Shown: in pieces, positions 22,794 through 33,800 of the stretch
Layout of the letters: every line of letters begins with the position of its first letter
Position numbering within the stretch: position 1 is the stretch's first letter
DNA from: Nageia nagi
Lineage: Eukaryota > Pinophyta
Direction: 5' to 3'
Length of the DNA: 64,000 nt
Assembly: GCA_050084985.1 (NCBI GenBank)
Contig: JBITNC010000002.1
Span: 39,184,001-39,248,000, forward strand
Made by a program: the position numbers and the translations under genes
The notes under the pieces: model-generated
What the model was told of the DNA's origin: nothing
Database searches by the model: none
What the model saw: only the letters and a program-made list of their open reading frames with translations

Positions 22794-24686
22794 ATGGATG
22801 AAGATATGTCTTATGGCATAAAAATTGAGGGTATTAATTTGACCCTAGAAGAAATTAAGGCTCTTATTGGTGAAGAGGAACCTTACATGTTTGGAGGGCA
22901 TCAAGATGACCCATGTGATGAAGGTGAAAGTAAACCTATGAGAGTTGTTTACATGCTTGGTGATATGTCTATTGAAGACACATATGATGAAAACTATGAA
23001 GGAGAATTCCTTGGAGAGGAATTAGATTGGCCTTGTGATGATCCATGTTTTATGGAGGAGACATTTGAAGAGTGTTCATTGAAGACACCATTTCAGCCAT
23101 ATGATGATAAATGCTTCATGGAAGAGGCATATTGTGAACCCATTCTTATAGAGGAGAATGAGGAGGAGTCAAACCAATGTTGGCAAGAGTTCTTTTTTGA
23201 TAAAGAACAAGATGATGACACACTCAAGGAGGAGTGTTCCATGGCTGAAAACTACTCACATGGAGTAGATGAAACTCACTCACATGGAGTGAATGAAGAC
23301 AAGGCTCAAATCATATGTAATGATGATTCCATTGCTCAAGTTGATGGTGAAGACACCCAATGTGAAGATCACCAAGAAGAAACTCTCAAGGAGGAGAGTG
23401 TATGTGAGAATCTTCTTCTTGTTGAGAAGAGAGGAGAAGATGAGGAATGCTTCATGGAGGAGGCCCATGATGATTGTCTTATGAAGACAATATGGGATGA
23501 TGATCTTAGAGAGGTCACTGATGAAGAAGAAATGGAGGCTATAAACTCCATGTTCATCCAAGAAGATCACTCACCAAGAGTGAATGACAAAGTATATCTC
23601 AAGGAGGAGAGAAAGAATAGTGAGATAGTACTTTGTGAAGAAGAAAAAGAAGAAAATGAAGATGACTATCTCAAGGGGGAGATAGAAGATAATGAGATAG
23701 CCATTGATAGACTTCATGGTGAAATGGAGGCATCAAAAGATCTTGAGAGTTGTCTTATAAAAGCAACAATATGCAAAGAGGAATCATGGGAATTCCTTAT
23801 CATGAATGAAGAAATGATTGCTTTAAAAGCAACATCAAAGGAAAGATTAATGTGGATATCTACTCACCAAAACATCATTAGAGGAAATGATTTATTATTT
23901 TTTAGCTTATTTGCTAATGCTACTAATGAATGTTTGCTGATTAGATGTGTGAAGGATAGGTTGAAGGCTATGGAGAATGGAGGAGAATGTATTATAAAGG
24001 CATTGCTTGAGGATTGCATCATAGAGACAACATTGAAGAGTCTTCCTTGGGAGAAGACATTGATGAAAAACTTGGGTCATGTGGATCCAAATGAAGAATG
24101 TAAAACCTTAGTTAGGTGTGATTTTTTGAGTGAAACTTTGTGTGAGGAGCAACATTTGGTTGCATATGTAATTAGCCAATGTGTGGCTATGTATTGTCTC
24201 AAAGTGTGTGTAGACATTTGTGAGAGAGTAGTGTGGTATAATGATTATTGTGAAATGATGAGAACATACTCATGTGGAGTATGCTATGATGTAATGAATG
24301 CAAGAGCAAATGACTACTTACAAACATGGTTTAAACACCATATAAAAAATGAGAGAGAGATGAAAGAATGGTTCAACCATCATTGTGAGAGAGATTGGTT
24401 CTTGAAAACTAATACTTATAGCATTGATGGAATACCACTACAAGAATGGTTTGAGGATCATGAAGAAGAGAGAATATGGTTGTTGAAAACCATAAAGACT
24501 TTTGTTGAAGGGGGAGCTACTCAAGAAAAGGAGGCACTTAATGAAGGAGCAACATCAACAATGGAGGAGATTCCACTTAGAGAGTGGAAGGAGTGCTACC
24601 ACTTATTTCTTGAAAATTTTGATTTTCTTTTGTATGATTGGAGGAAACGAAAAAGGTTATGTTTCATCCAACTTTGTAATGCTTAA
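22794..24686 (+). CDS. Unknown 630-aa acidic protein of a non-autonomous LTR element
   Basis: This single intact ORF starts at ATG 22794, with an in-frame TAA directly before it, and stops 38 bp short of the 3' LTR. I do not recognise the protein. Residues 1-310 are strongly acidic and modular: CFMEE recurs at 85-89, 107-111 and 219-223; LKEE at about 144, 198 and 269; SHGV at 155 and 163. Residues about 320-500 are Cys-rich. Residues 510-600 carry Trp-based repeats: TWFKHH 511-516, EWFNHH 525-530, EWFEDH 551-556, and IPLQEW/IPLREW at 547 and 593. There is no CCHC knuckle, protease triad, RT or integrase motif, no signal peptide and no clear membrane segment. It could be a highly diverged gag-like structural protein or a captured host sequence. 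Codons look intact while all flanking elements are full of stops. Confidence 0.85.
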   Translation: MDEDMSYGIKIEGINLTLEEIKALIGEEEPYMFGGHQDDPCDEGESKPMRVVYMLGDMSIEDTYDENYEGEFLGEELDWPCDDPCFMEETFEECSLKTPFQPYDDKCFMEEAYCEPILIEENEEESNQCWQEFFFDKEQDDDTLKEECSMAENYSHGVDETHSHGVNEDKAQIICNDDSIAQVDGEDTQCEDHQEETLKEESVCENLLLVEKRGEDEECFMEEAHDDCLMKTIWDDDLREVTDEEEMEAINSMFIQEDHSPRVNDKVYLKEERKNSEIVLCEEEKEENEDDYLKGEIEDNEIAIDRLHGEMEASKDLESCLIKATICKEESWEFLIMNEEMIALKATSKERLMWISTHQNIIRGNDLLFFSLFANATNECLLIRCVKDRLKAMENGGECIIKALLEDCIIETTLKSLPWEKTLMKNLGHVDPNEECKTLVRCDFLSETLCEEQHLVAYVISQCVAMYCLKVCVDICERVVWYNDYCEMMRTYSCGVCYDVMNARANDYLQTWFKHHIKNEREMKEWFNHHCERDWFLKTNTYSIDGIPLQEWFEDHEEERIWLLKTIKTFVEGGATQEKEALNEGATSTMEEIPLREWKECYHLFLENFDFLLYDWRKRKRLCFIQLCNA

Positions 24687-24713
24687 GAACTCTTGCATGA
24701 GTTACTTAGCATT

Positions 24714-24724
24714 AAAGGGGAGAA
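24714..24724 (+). promoter_or_regulatory. Polypurine tract of the 630-codon-ORF element
   Basis: AAAGGGGAGAA directly abuts the 3' LTR start TGTTGG. It is an all-purine plus-strand primer. Confidence 0.9.
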
Positions 24725-25039
24725 TGTTGGAATTATACCCTACATATCCCTAAGTCCTAAGTTAATAGATTAATTAATTAGGATTAAGAGTATTTCCTAA
24801 AGTATTAATATTAGCTTGTGAGGAATATTTGGTCTATGTTGACCATATTCCATACTTAGCCTATTTGTTAGGATAGGCATCACTTATTGTCTTGTAGTTC
24901 ACGTAGGTGTGCTATTTGTGATATTTGTTATGGTGTGAGAATATTACATCTCAACCATTTAACTTGTCTTGTAATGGCTCACAAAGCCTATATATGTAAC
25001 TCATTTTTATGAGTAATATAGAACATTATAGTTCTCTCA
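24725..25039 (+). mobile_element. 3' LTR of the 630-codon-ORF element
   Basis: 315 bp, TGTTGGAATTATACC to AGTTCTCTCA, with 311 of 315 positions equal to the 5' LTR by direct comparison. It keeps the canonical TG...CA ends. Confidence 0.95.
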
Positions 25040-25044
25040 AGTAC
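25040..25044 (+). repeat. Target site duplication (AGTAC), right copy
   Basis: AGTAC directly after the 3' LTR end. It pairs with 20673-20677. Confidence 0.9.
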
Positions 25045-27300
25045 ATCTACCAATTTACCATCTACCTAAATAGCTTTTGGGTAGAACTTCTTTCTTTTTT
25101 TTGGCTTGTAAATACAAATTTCTTTTACTAACTTATTGAGTTTTGGTACCTCCTTAATTTCTTGTAAAATAGGTATTGATATGTTCAACTTCTTTAGTTC
25201 CCTCAATAATTCTGATTCCTTATTTTCTTATTGAACCTCTAATCTATTAGTATATTAAATCACCTCTTTCTTATTTTCACTTTTTTGCACTTTAATATCA
25301 ATTTGATTAGGTTCTTATAATATGCTAATATCTTCATCATCATGTGTTTTAGTGATTATTGGTGGAGATGGTTCACATAACTTCTATCCAAACCTTAATT
25401 GTATTTCATAAAGATCAATGGTACTGAGTGTTACAGTATTGTCTTATTCTTCTTCATATGCAAGTACAAAAATTTTCCTATTATTGTTAGGATTTGGAAT
25501 AGGTTGAGTAAGAAAAGTTATTTTCTTTTGCATTTGCTAATTCTAATTTGGAACTTGTTGAACTAGTCCTATCAGCAAAGCCTATTGTTGATTTCCTTGG
25601 TTCCATATTCTTTATTGATTTTAATTCTAATTAGCTTTATTATTTTTATACTAATTTTGATTCCAATTAGGTTGAGTAGTCTAATTTCAATTGGGTTGAA
25701 TATTTTAATTCCAATTGGGTTGACTATTCTAATTCCAATTAGTCTACTACTAGGGTGGTTCCCTCCATTAATTCTATGGAAGTTGAAACCAATCTTGATT
25801 TGGTGGCATCCACAAACCATAGGGACTTATTTGCTATGAATATGGAATATTTCATGCAAATTGCATGAATATCATCTAATTTTGGATTGGATTATTCATC
25901 CTCTATCTAATGTAGTTTGCCTCAGAGACCATATTTTCCATTACAATTTGAGCTACTATCATACATTGACAATTATTAGTAACATGATTTCCATTACATA
26001 GATTGCAAAATTTAGTCTTATTAAAAGGTCACTCATGTAATGAATGTTTTTCTTGCATCTTGGATAATATATTTCTAATTATTCTTCTACCTCCTTTGCC
26101 TTCAAAGTTTTAGTTACTGCTCCCTTTAATTGATTCAACTCTGTAAGGATATGTATTTGAAAATTTGCAAGTTCCTCAATCAATGTGTTAATAGCTCCTT
26201 ATTCATTTTGAGCTTTAGCTTTCTTTGAAGATGTCCTTGTTCTTGAGTAGTTCCTACATAACTCAAATATGTCATCCAAAGGAAGTGTGGTGACATTACC
26301 TTTTCCCATAAAAGTGAGAACATTTAATGATAAATCTATTATGCCCTTAGGAAAATTATTTTTTCTAATTTTGGATCTATTTTTTTTCCACATACATTCT
26401 GGATAAAAAGAAATCTATCTAGATAATCTTCTAAGCTTTCTTCATTTCCTTATTTAATTCAAAATAGTTCATCTTCTCTATTTTTTACTCTATAGTATTC
26501 TTGGTATTTATCTAGAAACACTTTCTCCATGTGGTGATGGAATTTGGAGCTAACCCCATGAACCACATTAATGCATTATCTTTCAAAGTAGATGGAAAGA
26601 GTTTCAATTTTTGACTATCATTTTCATAGTCATATGTTTTTCAAAGTATCTTAAATTCAAACAAGAACTGACTAGAATATTCAATAGACATTCCTCTAAA
26701 ATTTGGTAATATTGTAGGTGAGATGTTCTTTGTTGGTGCATTAGTTGCAAGATTAATCACCATAAGAGAAGTGAAAGTTCTATTTGGAGGATTACCACCT
26801 ATAACACCACTTCCTAGTATTCTTGATCCACTATACATATTGTAAAGTGGATTTGACAATATTAATATTCTTTTATGAGAAGGATTAGTTTGATTGTGAC
26901 CTTCAAAACTACTCAAGGAACTTGATGAAGATATATTAGAAATTCCTCTTTATTATTATGATAGAGAATTAGCATGACTACTTCTTTGGAAATTATTGAA
27001 AGGATTCTCTTTAGGAATATTATTAGCAACATCTTCATTTTTAGGTAGAGTATTTACTATCTCACTAATTAAACTTTGTGAATGTTATTCAGGTTCTAAT
27101 ACTAGATTTTCAACAACCAAACCACTCAATTCTATTTCTTTAGCTTCTGTAATGTTATGGCTCCTTCCTATTCTAAGGGTTATTTTTCTAAGGGTGTTTT
27201 GTGCTGGTGTTCTAACTCTACCTCTTCTAATATCTCTTCCCTTAGTACTAATAGACCTTCCTCTTTCATCTCTAGGTCACCACATCCATCTTAATTGATA
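25045..27300 (-). pseudogene. Athila-like gag, decayed
   Basis: Minus-strand gag of the element whose pol lies at 17060-20640. The N-terminal part (26641-26916) ends with NFRGMSIEYSSQFLFEFKIL, then continues LKLFPSTLKDNALMWFMGL near 26540-26610, the hallmark core of Athila/Tat-type capsid genes. Further pieces at 26199-26393 and 25572-25820 represent the C-terminal half, including Cys-containing text near 25940-26040 that looks like a former zinc knuckle. At about 25640-25750 a 24-bp (8-codon) tandem repeat encodes an Asn/Ile-rich spacer. Gag packaged element RNA. Stops throughout make it inactive. It is separated from protease by the nested insertion that ends at 25039. Confidence 0.8.
25640..25750. 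repeat. 24-bp minisatellite inside gag
   Basis: The core CAATT(A/G)GGTTGA recurs with its CAATT at 25664, 25688, 25712 and 25736, exactly 24 bp apart. The period is a multiple of three, so it extends the gag spacer by eight codons per unit. Confidence 0.75.
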
Positions 27301-27756
27301 AAAATTACATAATTCCTAAATAGTTTCTATAGAAAAGTCCAAGATAAGTTAATACTCTTGATCACTCAAGAAAATGATACCTTGAAAATTCAAAGTTGTA
27401 ATCAACCAATGACTACTAGGCTATAAATACTAAGTTGCAGTTGAGTGTTAGTTTCTCCTTAATATCCAATTTAAATCAAATTACAAGATCAATGGGATCA
27501 CTATTAGGTCATAATTTTCTCAAGATTTCTTCTTTCTAGATAGAGGAAACATGATAGTACATAATTTTTGTATGATATTGGCCAAAAAATTAACTTAGGT
27601 AATTCTAAGAACTAATTCAATCAACATCGTGGTTCTCCTTATCAATAATGAACTTCCATACTTTTCCAACAACTTAGGGACCAATTAGCTCTATCAAGGT
27701 GGTACTTTAATTCTAAAGGGTTTACTTCCATTTCATTACAATAGATAACAATCTTC
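27301..27756 (-). other. Leader of the Athila-like element
   Basis: Between PBS and gag. No ORF or other structure that I can support. Confidence 0.4.
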
Positions 27757-27772
27757 CCCAACAACAGTGCCA
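27757..27772 (-). promoter_or_regulatory. Primer binding site of the Athila-like element
   Basis: On the minus strand this reads TGGCACTGTTGTTGGG, close to the TGGCGCCGTTGCCGGG form known from Athila and related elements (complement to tRNA-Asp). It supports both the orientation and the lineage call. Confidence 0.75.
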
Positions 27773-28869
27773 AAAATTATAAGCCAAAAATGATAAGTTT
27801 TCAATTTACCACTTAATTATATCAATTAGAGGTAGGTGTATTTAGTTATATGCAATTGAATCTTTATTTATTTCCTTGTTTCTCTATTACACTTAACACA
27901 CTATAAAGCATTTCTTACAAAAAATGAGATAAAACTAAATTCATATGGTAATAAAATATTCTTGATAACAAATAGTAAATAGATTTAAACTATTTTGACT
28001 AAGAAACACTTGTTAGTTGTAGTGGGCCCTCCTCCTTCCAACAAAGCTTTCAACACAAATTATAGATTTGAATTCAACATGAGACTTGTAATATTTCAAA
28101 GGATAATTACATAGTTTTTCCATTTACTAACTAACTAATACTTCTCAAATAGAGAGGTATATATAATGAAATTAACTAACAACTATGTTGTAATGCCTCA
28201 CAACATTTACATCATGATAAACATAGCATTTTTTGTACTTTATTCATCTTGCTATCATTTAGGAATGATAATGTTGTAAGTCACTTTACTACAAATATGA
28301 AGTTCTATTCACAATCTTTATCTTCCTTAAATATCCTAGCTAACTATCCATGAATCACTCAATATGCACCTGCTCATGATATGATATTGATTCTGGAGTC
28401 TCTTCTACTATTATTCTAGAATCAATTTCTTCTTTAATAATGTCTATCATCTTGGAGTTTTCACAAATTTAGGACTCTCCTAAAATTCAAGAGGTTCCTA
28501 GAATTTTATAATTATCATAAGTGATCAGCTTCAAATTCTTTCCTAAACCATTTTGAGATTAGCTCATAGAATTCTAGAGATGCTATTTTGGAGCTCAGCT
28601 AAATGGAATAAAACACTATAATTTTCATGATGTTTCTAGAAACCATTTTGAGCATACTTTATTCATAATAGAATAATAGCATTATATAACCACAAAACAC
28701 ATTAAATCACATAAATATATGAAACATATGAAAACTAAATAAAGTTACATTTAACTTTAGAATAAATAGTATTAATATATTCTAAATATGAGTAGGAGAT
28801 AAAATTCTTTCCAAATTTAGCATAAATATAGTCTTTGCATCAAAATAGAGTCTATTTTGAGTCTCATTA
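27773..28869 (-). mobile_element. 5' LTR of the Athila-like element
   Basis: About 1.1 kb. The minus-strand start TAATGAGACTC (TG lost to TA) is at 28869 and the inner end lies against the PBS. The first about 150 bp match the truncated 3' LTR at 13252-13402. The inner boundary is uncertain by several bases. No coding region. Confidence 0.8.
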
Positions 28870-29229
28870 GGGGGATCACTATTAAAAATGGTAAATGCCA
28901 TATGCAAAAATATAGGGGTATTTTTAATATCTAATTCAACTAGCAATATATTGGTAAGTATTTAGAAGGGGGGTAGGGGTATTTTAAAAAAAAGAGGGGG
29001 TGTGATAATGGGGAGGGGCAAGGGGTGCATAGTTGAGGGTGGGGGTTGGGGAGGAGGTGGTAATTTTAAAAAATAGGGGGTGAAGTAAATTTAAAGGGGA
29101 GGTGATAAATTTTAAAAGTAAGGAGTTTTTTAAGAGGCCCATTTTTGCATGTGTTTTGAAGGCTTTCTACTAAGTTAACCCCCATGTCTTGAAGGAGATT
29201 TCAACTTCATTTCCTATATACCCATAAAT
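28870..29229 (+). other. G-rich patch with potential G-quadruplexes
   Basis: No gene. Between about 28960 and 29095 the plus strand has many G runs, for example GGGGAGGGGCAAGGGG followed within about 15 bp by further GGG, GGGGG and GGGG runs. Spacing of one to a few bases between runs of three or more G fits the usual quadruplex rule. It stands out in otherwise AT-rich DNA. Confidence 0.6.
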
Positions 29230-29475
29230 CCTAAATTGGGTGTGTGGATGTGTGTACTTGGTGCTTGCAAATTTAATGTTATGGTTTATGCAAGCTATAT
29301 TAAGGGACCTTTGACATTCACAACCAAAATATCCATAAATCATGAATTAAGTGTATGGATGTATGTACTTGATGCTTGTAAATCAAATGTTATAGTTTGT
29401 GCAAGCTATCTTGAGGAAGCTTTGAACTTCATTACCAAAATAGTCATAAACCTTAAATTGGGTGTGTGGATATGT
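29230..29475 (+). repeat. 111-bp tandem repeat, direct arm
   Basis: Units begin at 29230, 29341 and 29452 (period 111), each with a form of AAATTGGGTGTGTGGATG, then a TTGGTGCTTGCAAAT-like block, then CAAGCTAT. The third unit breaks off near 29475. Further partial units lie at about 29580-29640 and 29945-30025. Because 111 is divisible by three, an 80-codon frame (29236-29478) stays open across units. Confidence 0.8.
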
Positions 29476-30384
29476 TAGATGAAAATAATAGTTTTATGTT
29501 TATCATATTTTATGTTCTATTTCATTTTGCATTCATGCCTATTAGGTGTTATTTTTCATTTCATTTTTTTCAAAAGTGTTACTTGGGTGTGTGGATGTGT
29601 CTATTTGGTACTTGTAAATCTAAATGTTGTGGTAGAAGTATAGAAGAGCATATTTGAATAATTTCATATGATATGGTATAGTAGCATCATTTCATACCAA
29701 TATGATGTAATAAGTTTATTTCATACCATATGTTGGTGCATTTGGATCATTTTATATCATATGGTGCACTTGATCATGAACATAGGTTGGTATATTTGGA
29801 TAATTTTATATCATATGATGCATTTGATTACAAAAATAACTTTATCTTTCATCATTTGCATGTATATAAATGGTGACTAGTCAATTTCATTAGTCCATCC
29901 TTTGGTAACCCATGCTTAGCATCATAATTTGGCTTACTTTGATTGAGCTCAGGTACCAAAATACCCATAGACCTTGAATTGGGTGTGTGGATGTGTCTAC
30001 TTGATTCTTTGTAAATTGAATGTTGTGGTTTTCAAACATGAAATATATGGAAGAATAAAATAAGACCCAAGATTTATTTAACAATATGCATGATGAAAAT
30101 ACAATTTCATGGTCTACAATGATTGTATGATACCCAAAATGGATTTTCTAAAAAAAGCCCATAGACACATAAAATATGTGAAAGAATATATAAGAAATGG
30201 GATAAGTTTAGAAAAATGCATGACACAAACATAGTTTCATGGACTATAATATTTTTGGGATTCATGGTTTTCTAAAAGAATGCATAAAAATTCAAAGCAC
30301 ATGCATATATTGCAAAATGCATAAGAATACAAGCTAATTGAGTGTGGAAGAATACTACAAGATCATGGACTAAAATACAAAGCA
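29476..30384. other. Spacer between the inverted repeat arms
   Basis: No gene. It contains two partial plus-orientation repeat units (about 29580-29640 and 29945-30025) and short repeats of TTGGATCATTTTATATCATATG type around 29740-29825. Confidence 0.45.
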
Positions 30385-30810
30385 CCAAGTAGAAAAATCC
30401 ACACATTGAATAAAGGATTTATGGGTATTTTGGAAATGAATTTCAAAACTCTCATAGCTTGCACAAACCACAAGGTTTGATTTATGAGAACCAAGTAAAC
30501 ACATCTAGACATCCAATGTACGGTTTATGGGTATTTTGGTAATGAATTTAAAATATTCCTTAAGATAACCTTCTCAAACTATAATATTTGATTTACAAGT
30601 ACTAATTAGACACATGCACACATCTAATTTAGGGTTTATGGGTATTTTGGTAGTGAATTTCAAAGCTCCCTCAAGATAGCTTGTAGGAAATACAAAATCC
30701 AATTTACAACCATGAAGTAGACACATGCACATCCCTAATTTAGGGTTTATGGGTATTTTTGTAATGAAATTTAAAGCTCCCTTGAGATAGTATACACAAA
30801 TAAGAAGAGA
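30385..30810 (-). repeat. 111-bp tandem repeat, inverted arm
   Basis: The same repeat as 29230-29475 but on the opposite strand. The marker TTTATGGGTATTTT falls at 30418, 30524, 30635 and 30746, spacings 106, 111 and 111. The open frame on the minus strand (30574-30894) reads the repeat as a 37-residue unit. With the direct arm it forms an inverted pair with a loop of about 0.9 kb. Confidence 0.8.
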
Positions 30811-33800
30811 AAAAATGAATGTATAATAATTAATCCTATGATTGCAAGATATGCACAAAATGAAAGACTTGTAGAGACTTTTAAGAAAATACAATTATTA
30901 GGTGTAAAATTGGCTACATGATAAAACACTATACTTTAATAAATTATTATTTCATATCACATCTACAAAGACAGCACTAAGTATATCATTTTTTATAACT
31001 TTAAATGGCTAGTAACTTTTCAAGTGTCCAATGAATCATTATATATCATTATTATCTTAGATTCAAAGATTGGCATCAACATTAAATATAACCTAAATTA
31101 TATCAATAAAGCATAAAAATATCTATAATTATTCTTTTTTATGTTTCATTTACAAAAAGGATATCTACAAGTATAATATTGTTCTTATTTTTATGGATCA
31201 TTAACAAAAATGCATCCAATACATATAATCTAATAAGGCTCTTATCTCCCAAATTTCAATAGATCCATCAATCAATGTTAATTATTAGGCAACACTAAAC
31301 TAGTCATTAATGTGAAATGAATACGAGATATAAGCTTAGATAGTCTTCAAATATAAGGGGCAAAATAGATACTACCATATTCATCCTATTATCATTCTTT
31401 AAAAAGTATTAGCATGAAATACCTCTTAAGGTTAGCGTAAAAAAAAAGGGGCAAAACTAATGATGAGATGGCATTCCACTAAGAACATTAGCTTAAATTC
31501 TCTATCATGATAACATGCATACTATTATTTTCCATGAATTTTGAATTACATTAATTCAACCATACCAAGGGAAAAATGCATCATCCCATAAATTCAATAA
31601 AACTATTTACATGAGGTTAGTCATGCATGCATCAAATTTGAACCCTTAAATTAACATCATTAAAGTTACTCTAGGACTCTTAAAATTTGAAGACCTTCAT
31701 TTCCATAATTTTATTCCAAATAAATGATACCATAAACCATTTACTCACCAAGTCTTATGATAATCTGGCTCACAATTGCAAGGAAAAGGGGAAAATGAGA
31801 TAATATCAAACTCAAGAAAAGGTTATATCCATTCTAAGGTAATTACTCAGTAAACCCTCAATTGAAGAGGTAGGATTTGGCCATTTTTACTAAAGATGGT
31901 ATTAGCCTAAAATAATAAATAACAAAACCCCAAACTTTTACAATAGACCCACCCCATATTCAAGTTTTAAATAAGAAATTAAGGCATAGAAAATTTGAAA
32001 TTACTATTTTAGAGGTGATGAAGAGACAAACCACATAGTCCTCAAAATAAAAGGCAAACTTATTATAGCAAAGATGAGGTATTATCACACCATGCTTCCA
32101 AAGTAATTATGCCTCCTAGATTTAGCCCTAATAGTTCCCTTTCATTGAAAAGAAAGCTATTTTTATATTCCCTATTAATATGTTCCTTTGAAAGGATAAA
32201 CACATCACATAATCAATGCCCATTAGCTCAAACTCCATAATTTCAATGTAATATTCTCAAATGGATAGGGTGAATACAATGGATAACTAACATATATGGG
32301 AGTCTTAAATCATTGAAAGTACCTCTAGCCATCATTAAAACTTATGATAGAAGATCTAAATTCCATTGAAATCAATAATGTTGATATGTGTTAAGGTACC
32401 TTAGTGCCCTTCATCAATCTCCCCTCTCCTCTCTATGTACAAAAAACTAAATGCCCTCTCTCAACCCCTACCCCTCCCCTTGGCTTTGTCTGGTCTCTTG
32501 TCTCCACCCTCACCTTGATAATAAACCAAATGCCCTTTCTCCTCCAACCCTTGTGCTCAAAAAAATTGAAATAAACCCCAACTCTCCATGTATGCCTTTT
32601 TTCAAATTTTTTCTTATTTTTCCTAAGGAGTGATTTTTTTCCACCCAAGAAATATTTTTTGGGAGTTATTAGAAAGCATCCCAACAACACTACCACTTAA
32701 TACAAAAATAGAGGTGGATAAAAAATACGATAATAAAATCACCTCAAAATTCTTTCCCCAAAAGCCCTTTTTTGGTCTAGTATAGGGTGTGTTTGAGAAT
32801 ATCACGAGTTTTGTATATAAGGATAATATTATCTCCATAACATTTTCTATAAGTGATCCAAGGGTAAATCATATTGTACTATTATAATTCTACCAAGCTA
32901 TATTTAGTTCCTCATTTATCCCTTTATTGCACCTAGATATTCATTTAGCAAGTAAAGTATTGGGCTACCCTAAGCGAGGGGAGTGCTTGATGATAAAATA
33001 CAAATTGCATAGTACTACTCATTGTTTAGAGTTTTGAGATATGGTCACCTATTCTATAGCTTTATTGATTTCATCAACCTATATTCATGTGAGGTCCTCA
33101 TTTACATAGATCTTATTTAGAAGATTAAATATTTTCTATTTGGGCAATAAAACTATTATGCATTATTCAACATCATTAATTCATGTGACCAATGTGGAAT
33201 CAAGAATAACCCACATTTTATCCAACTTGATGTCTATTAATTGAAGATTATCTTGGGTGAAGATATTTCCAATGTAAAGTGGATTATTTAATTTTGGGAT
33301 CCCATGAACCCTAAGGTTGAGGACCTTGACATTTAAAATTTTCTCTTCTTTGAACATGGTTTTGATTGCAAGTTCAACCAATGAAAGAGGATTGTTCTTC
33401 CTAGTCACTATCCATACCCAAGACTATTTATTGAATAATTTATAGCTCTATTCAATGGATTCTTCCCAAAGGCATTCTTGTTCAACTAAAAGCAAAAATT
33501 CATTTTTTCCAATATTATAGAATTCAAATTGGAGCCTAGTAGAATTTTAAGAAGATTATTCTATGTGAGTATATTGTAGTTCATTGATGATAGATTTCTA
33601 TTCTCAGAGTTTGGAATTAATATCCTTCTTATCCTCTAGGATTGAAATGACTTCAACATATAGGCTAGTAATATATTTTATGATTTTGATCCTAGGACAT
33701 ATCTCTAATTAAAGGTTTTTCACCAATTTTTTAAACTATAAGATGCATTAAAATTGTCCACTAATGGTAGTTTTATGCTCTTCAAACTAACAGATTCATT

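Larger units (their letters stand above)
20678..25039 (+). mobile_element. Young non-autonomous LTR retrotransposon carrying one novel ORF
   Basis: This complete 4362-bp element has two 315-bp LTRs, a canonical PBS, a 1.8-kb leader, one 630-codon ORF, a PPT, and the 5-bp duplication AGTAC on both sides. The LTRs differ at four positions (about 1.3%), so it is far younger than its neighbours, whose LTR pairs differ by several percent or more. It holds no protease, RT, RNase H or integrase, so it must borrow these from an autonomous relative. It is inserted just upstream of the protease of the reverse-strand Athila-like element. By structure it resembles LARD or TR-GAG type elements, but the ORF does not look like gag. 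Confidence 0.95.

Noticed and set aside
29236-30894. Repeat-encoded 37-residue protein in both arms of the 111-bp repeat
   Set aside because: The frames stay open because the period is divisible by three. They occur on both strands of an inverted repeat, with no start context or domain, so a protein is not supported.
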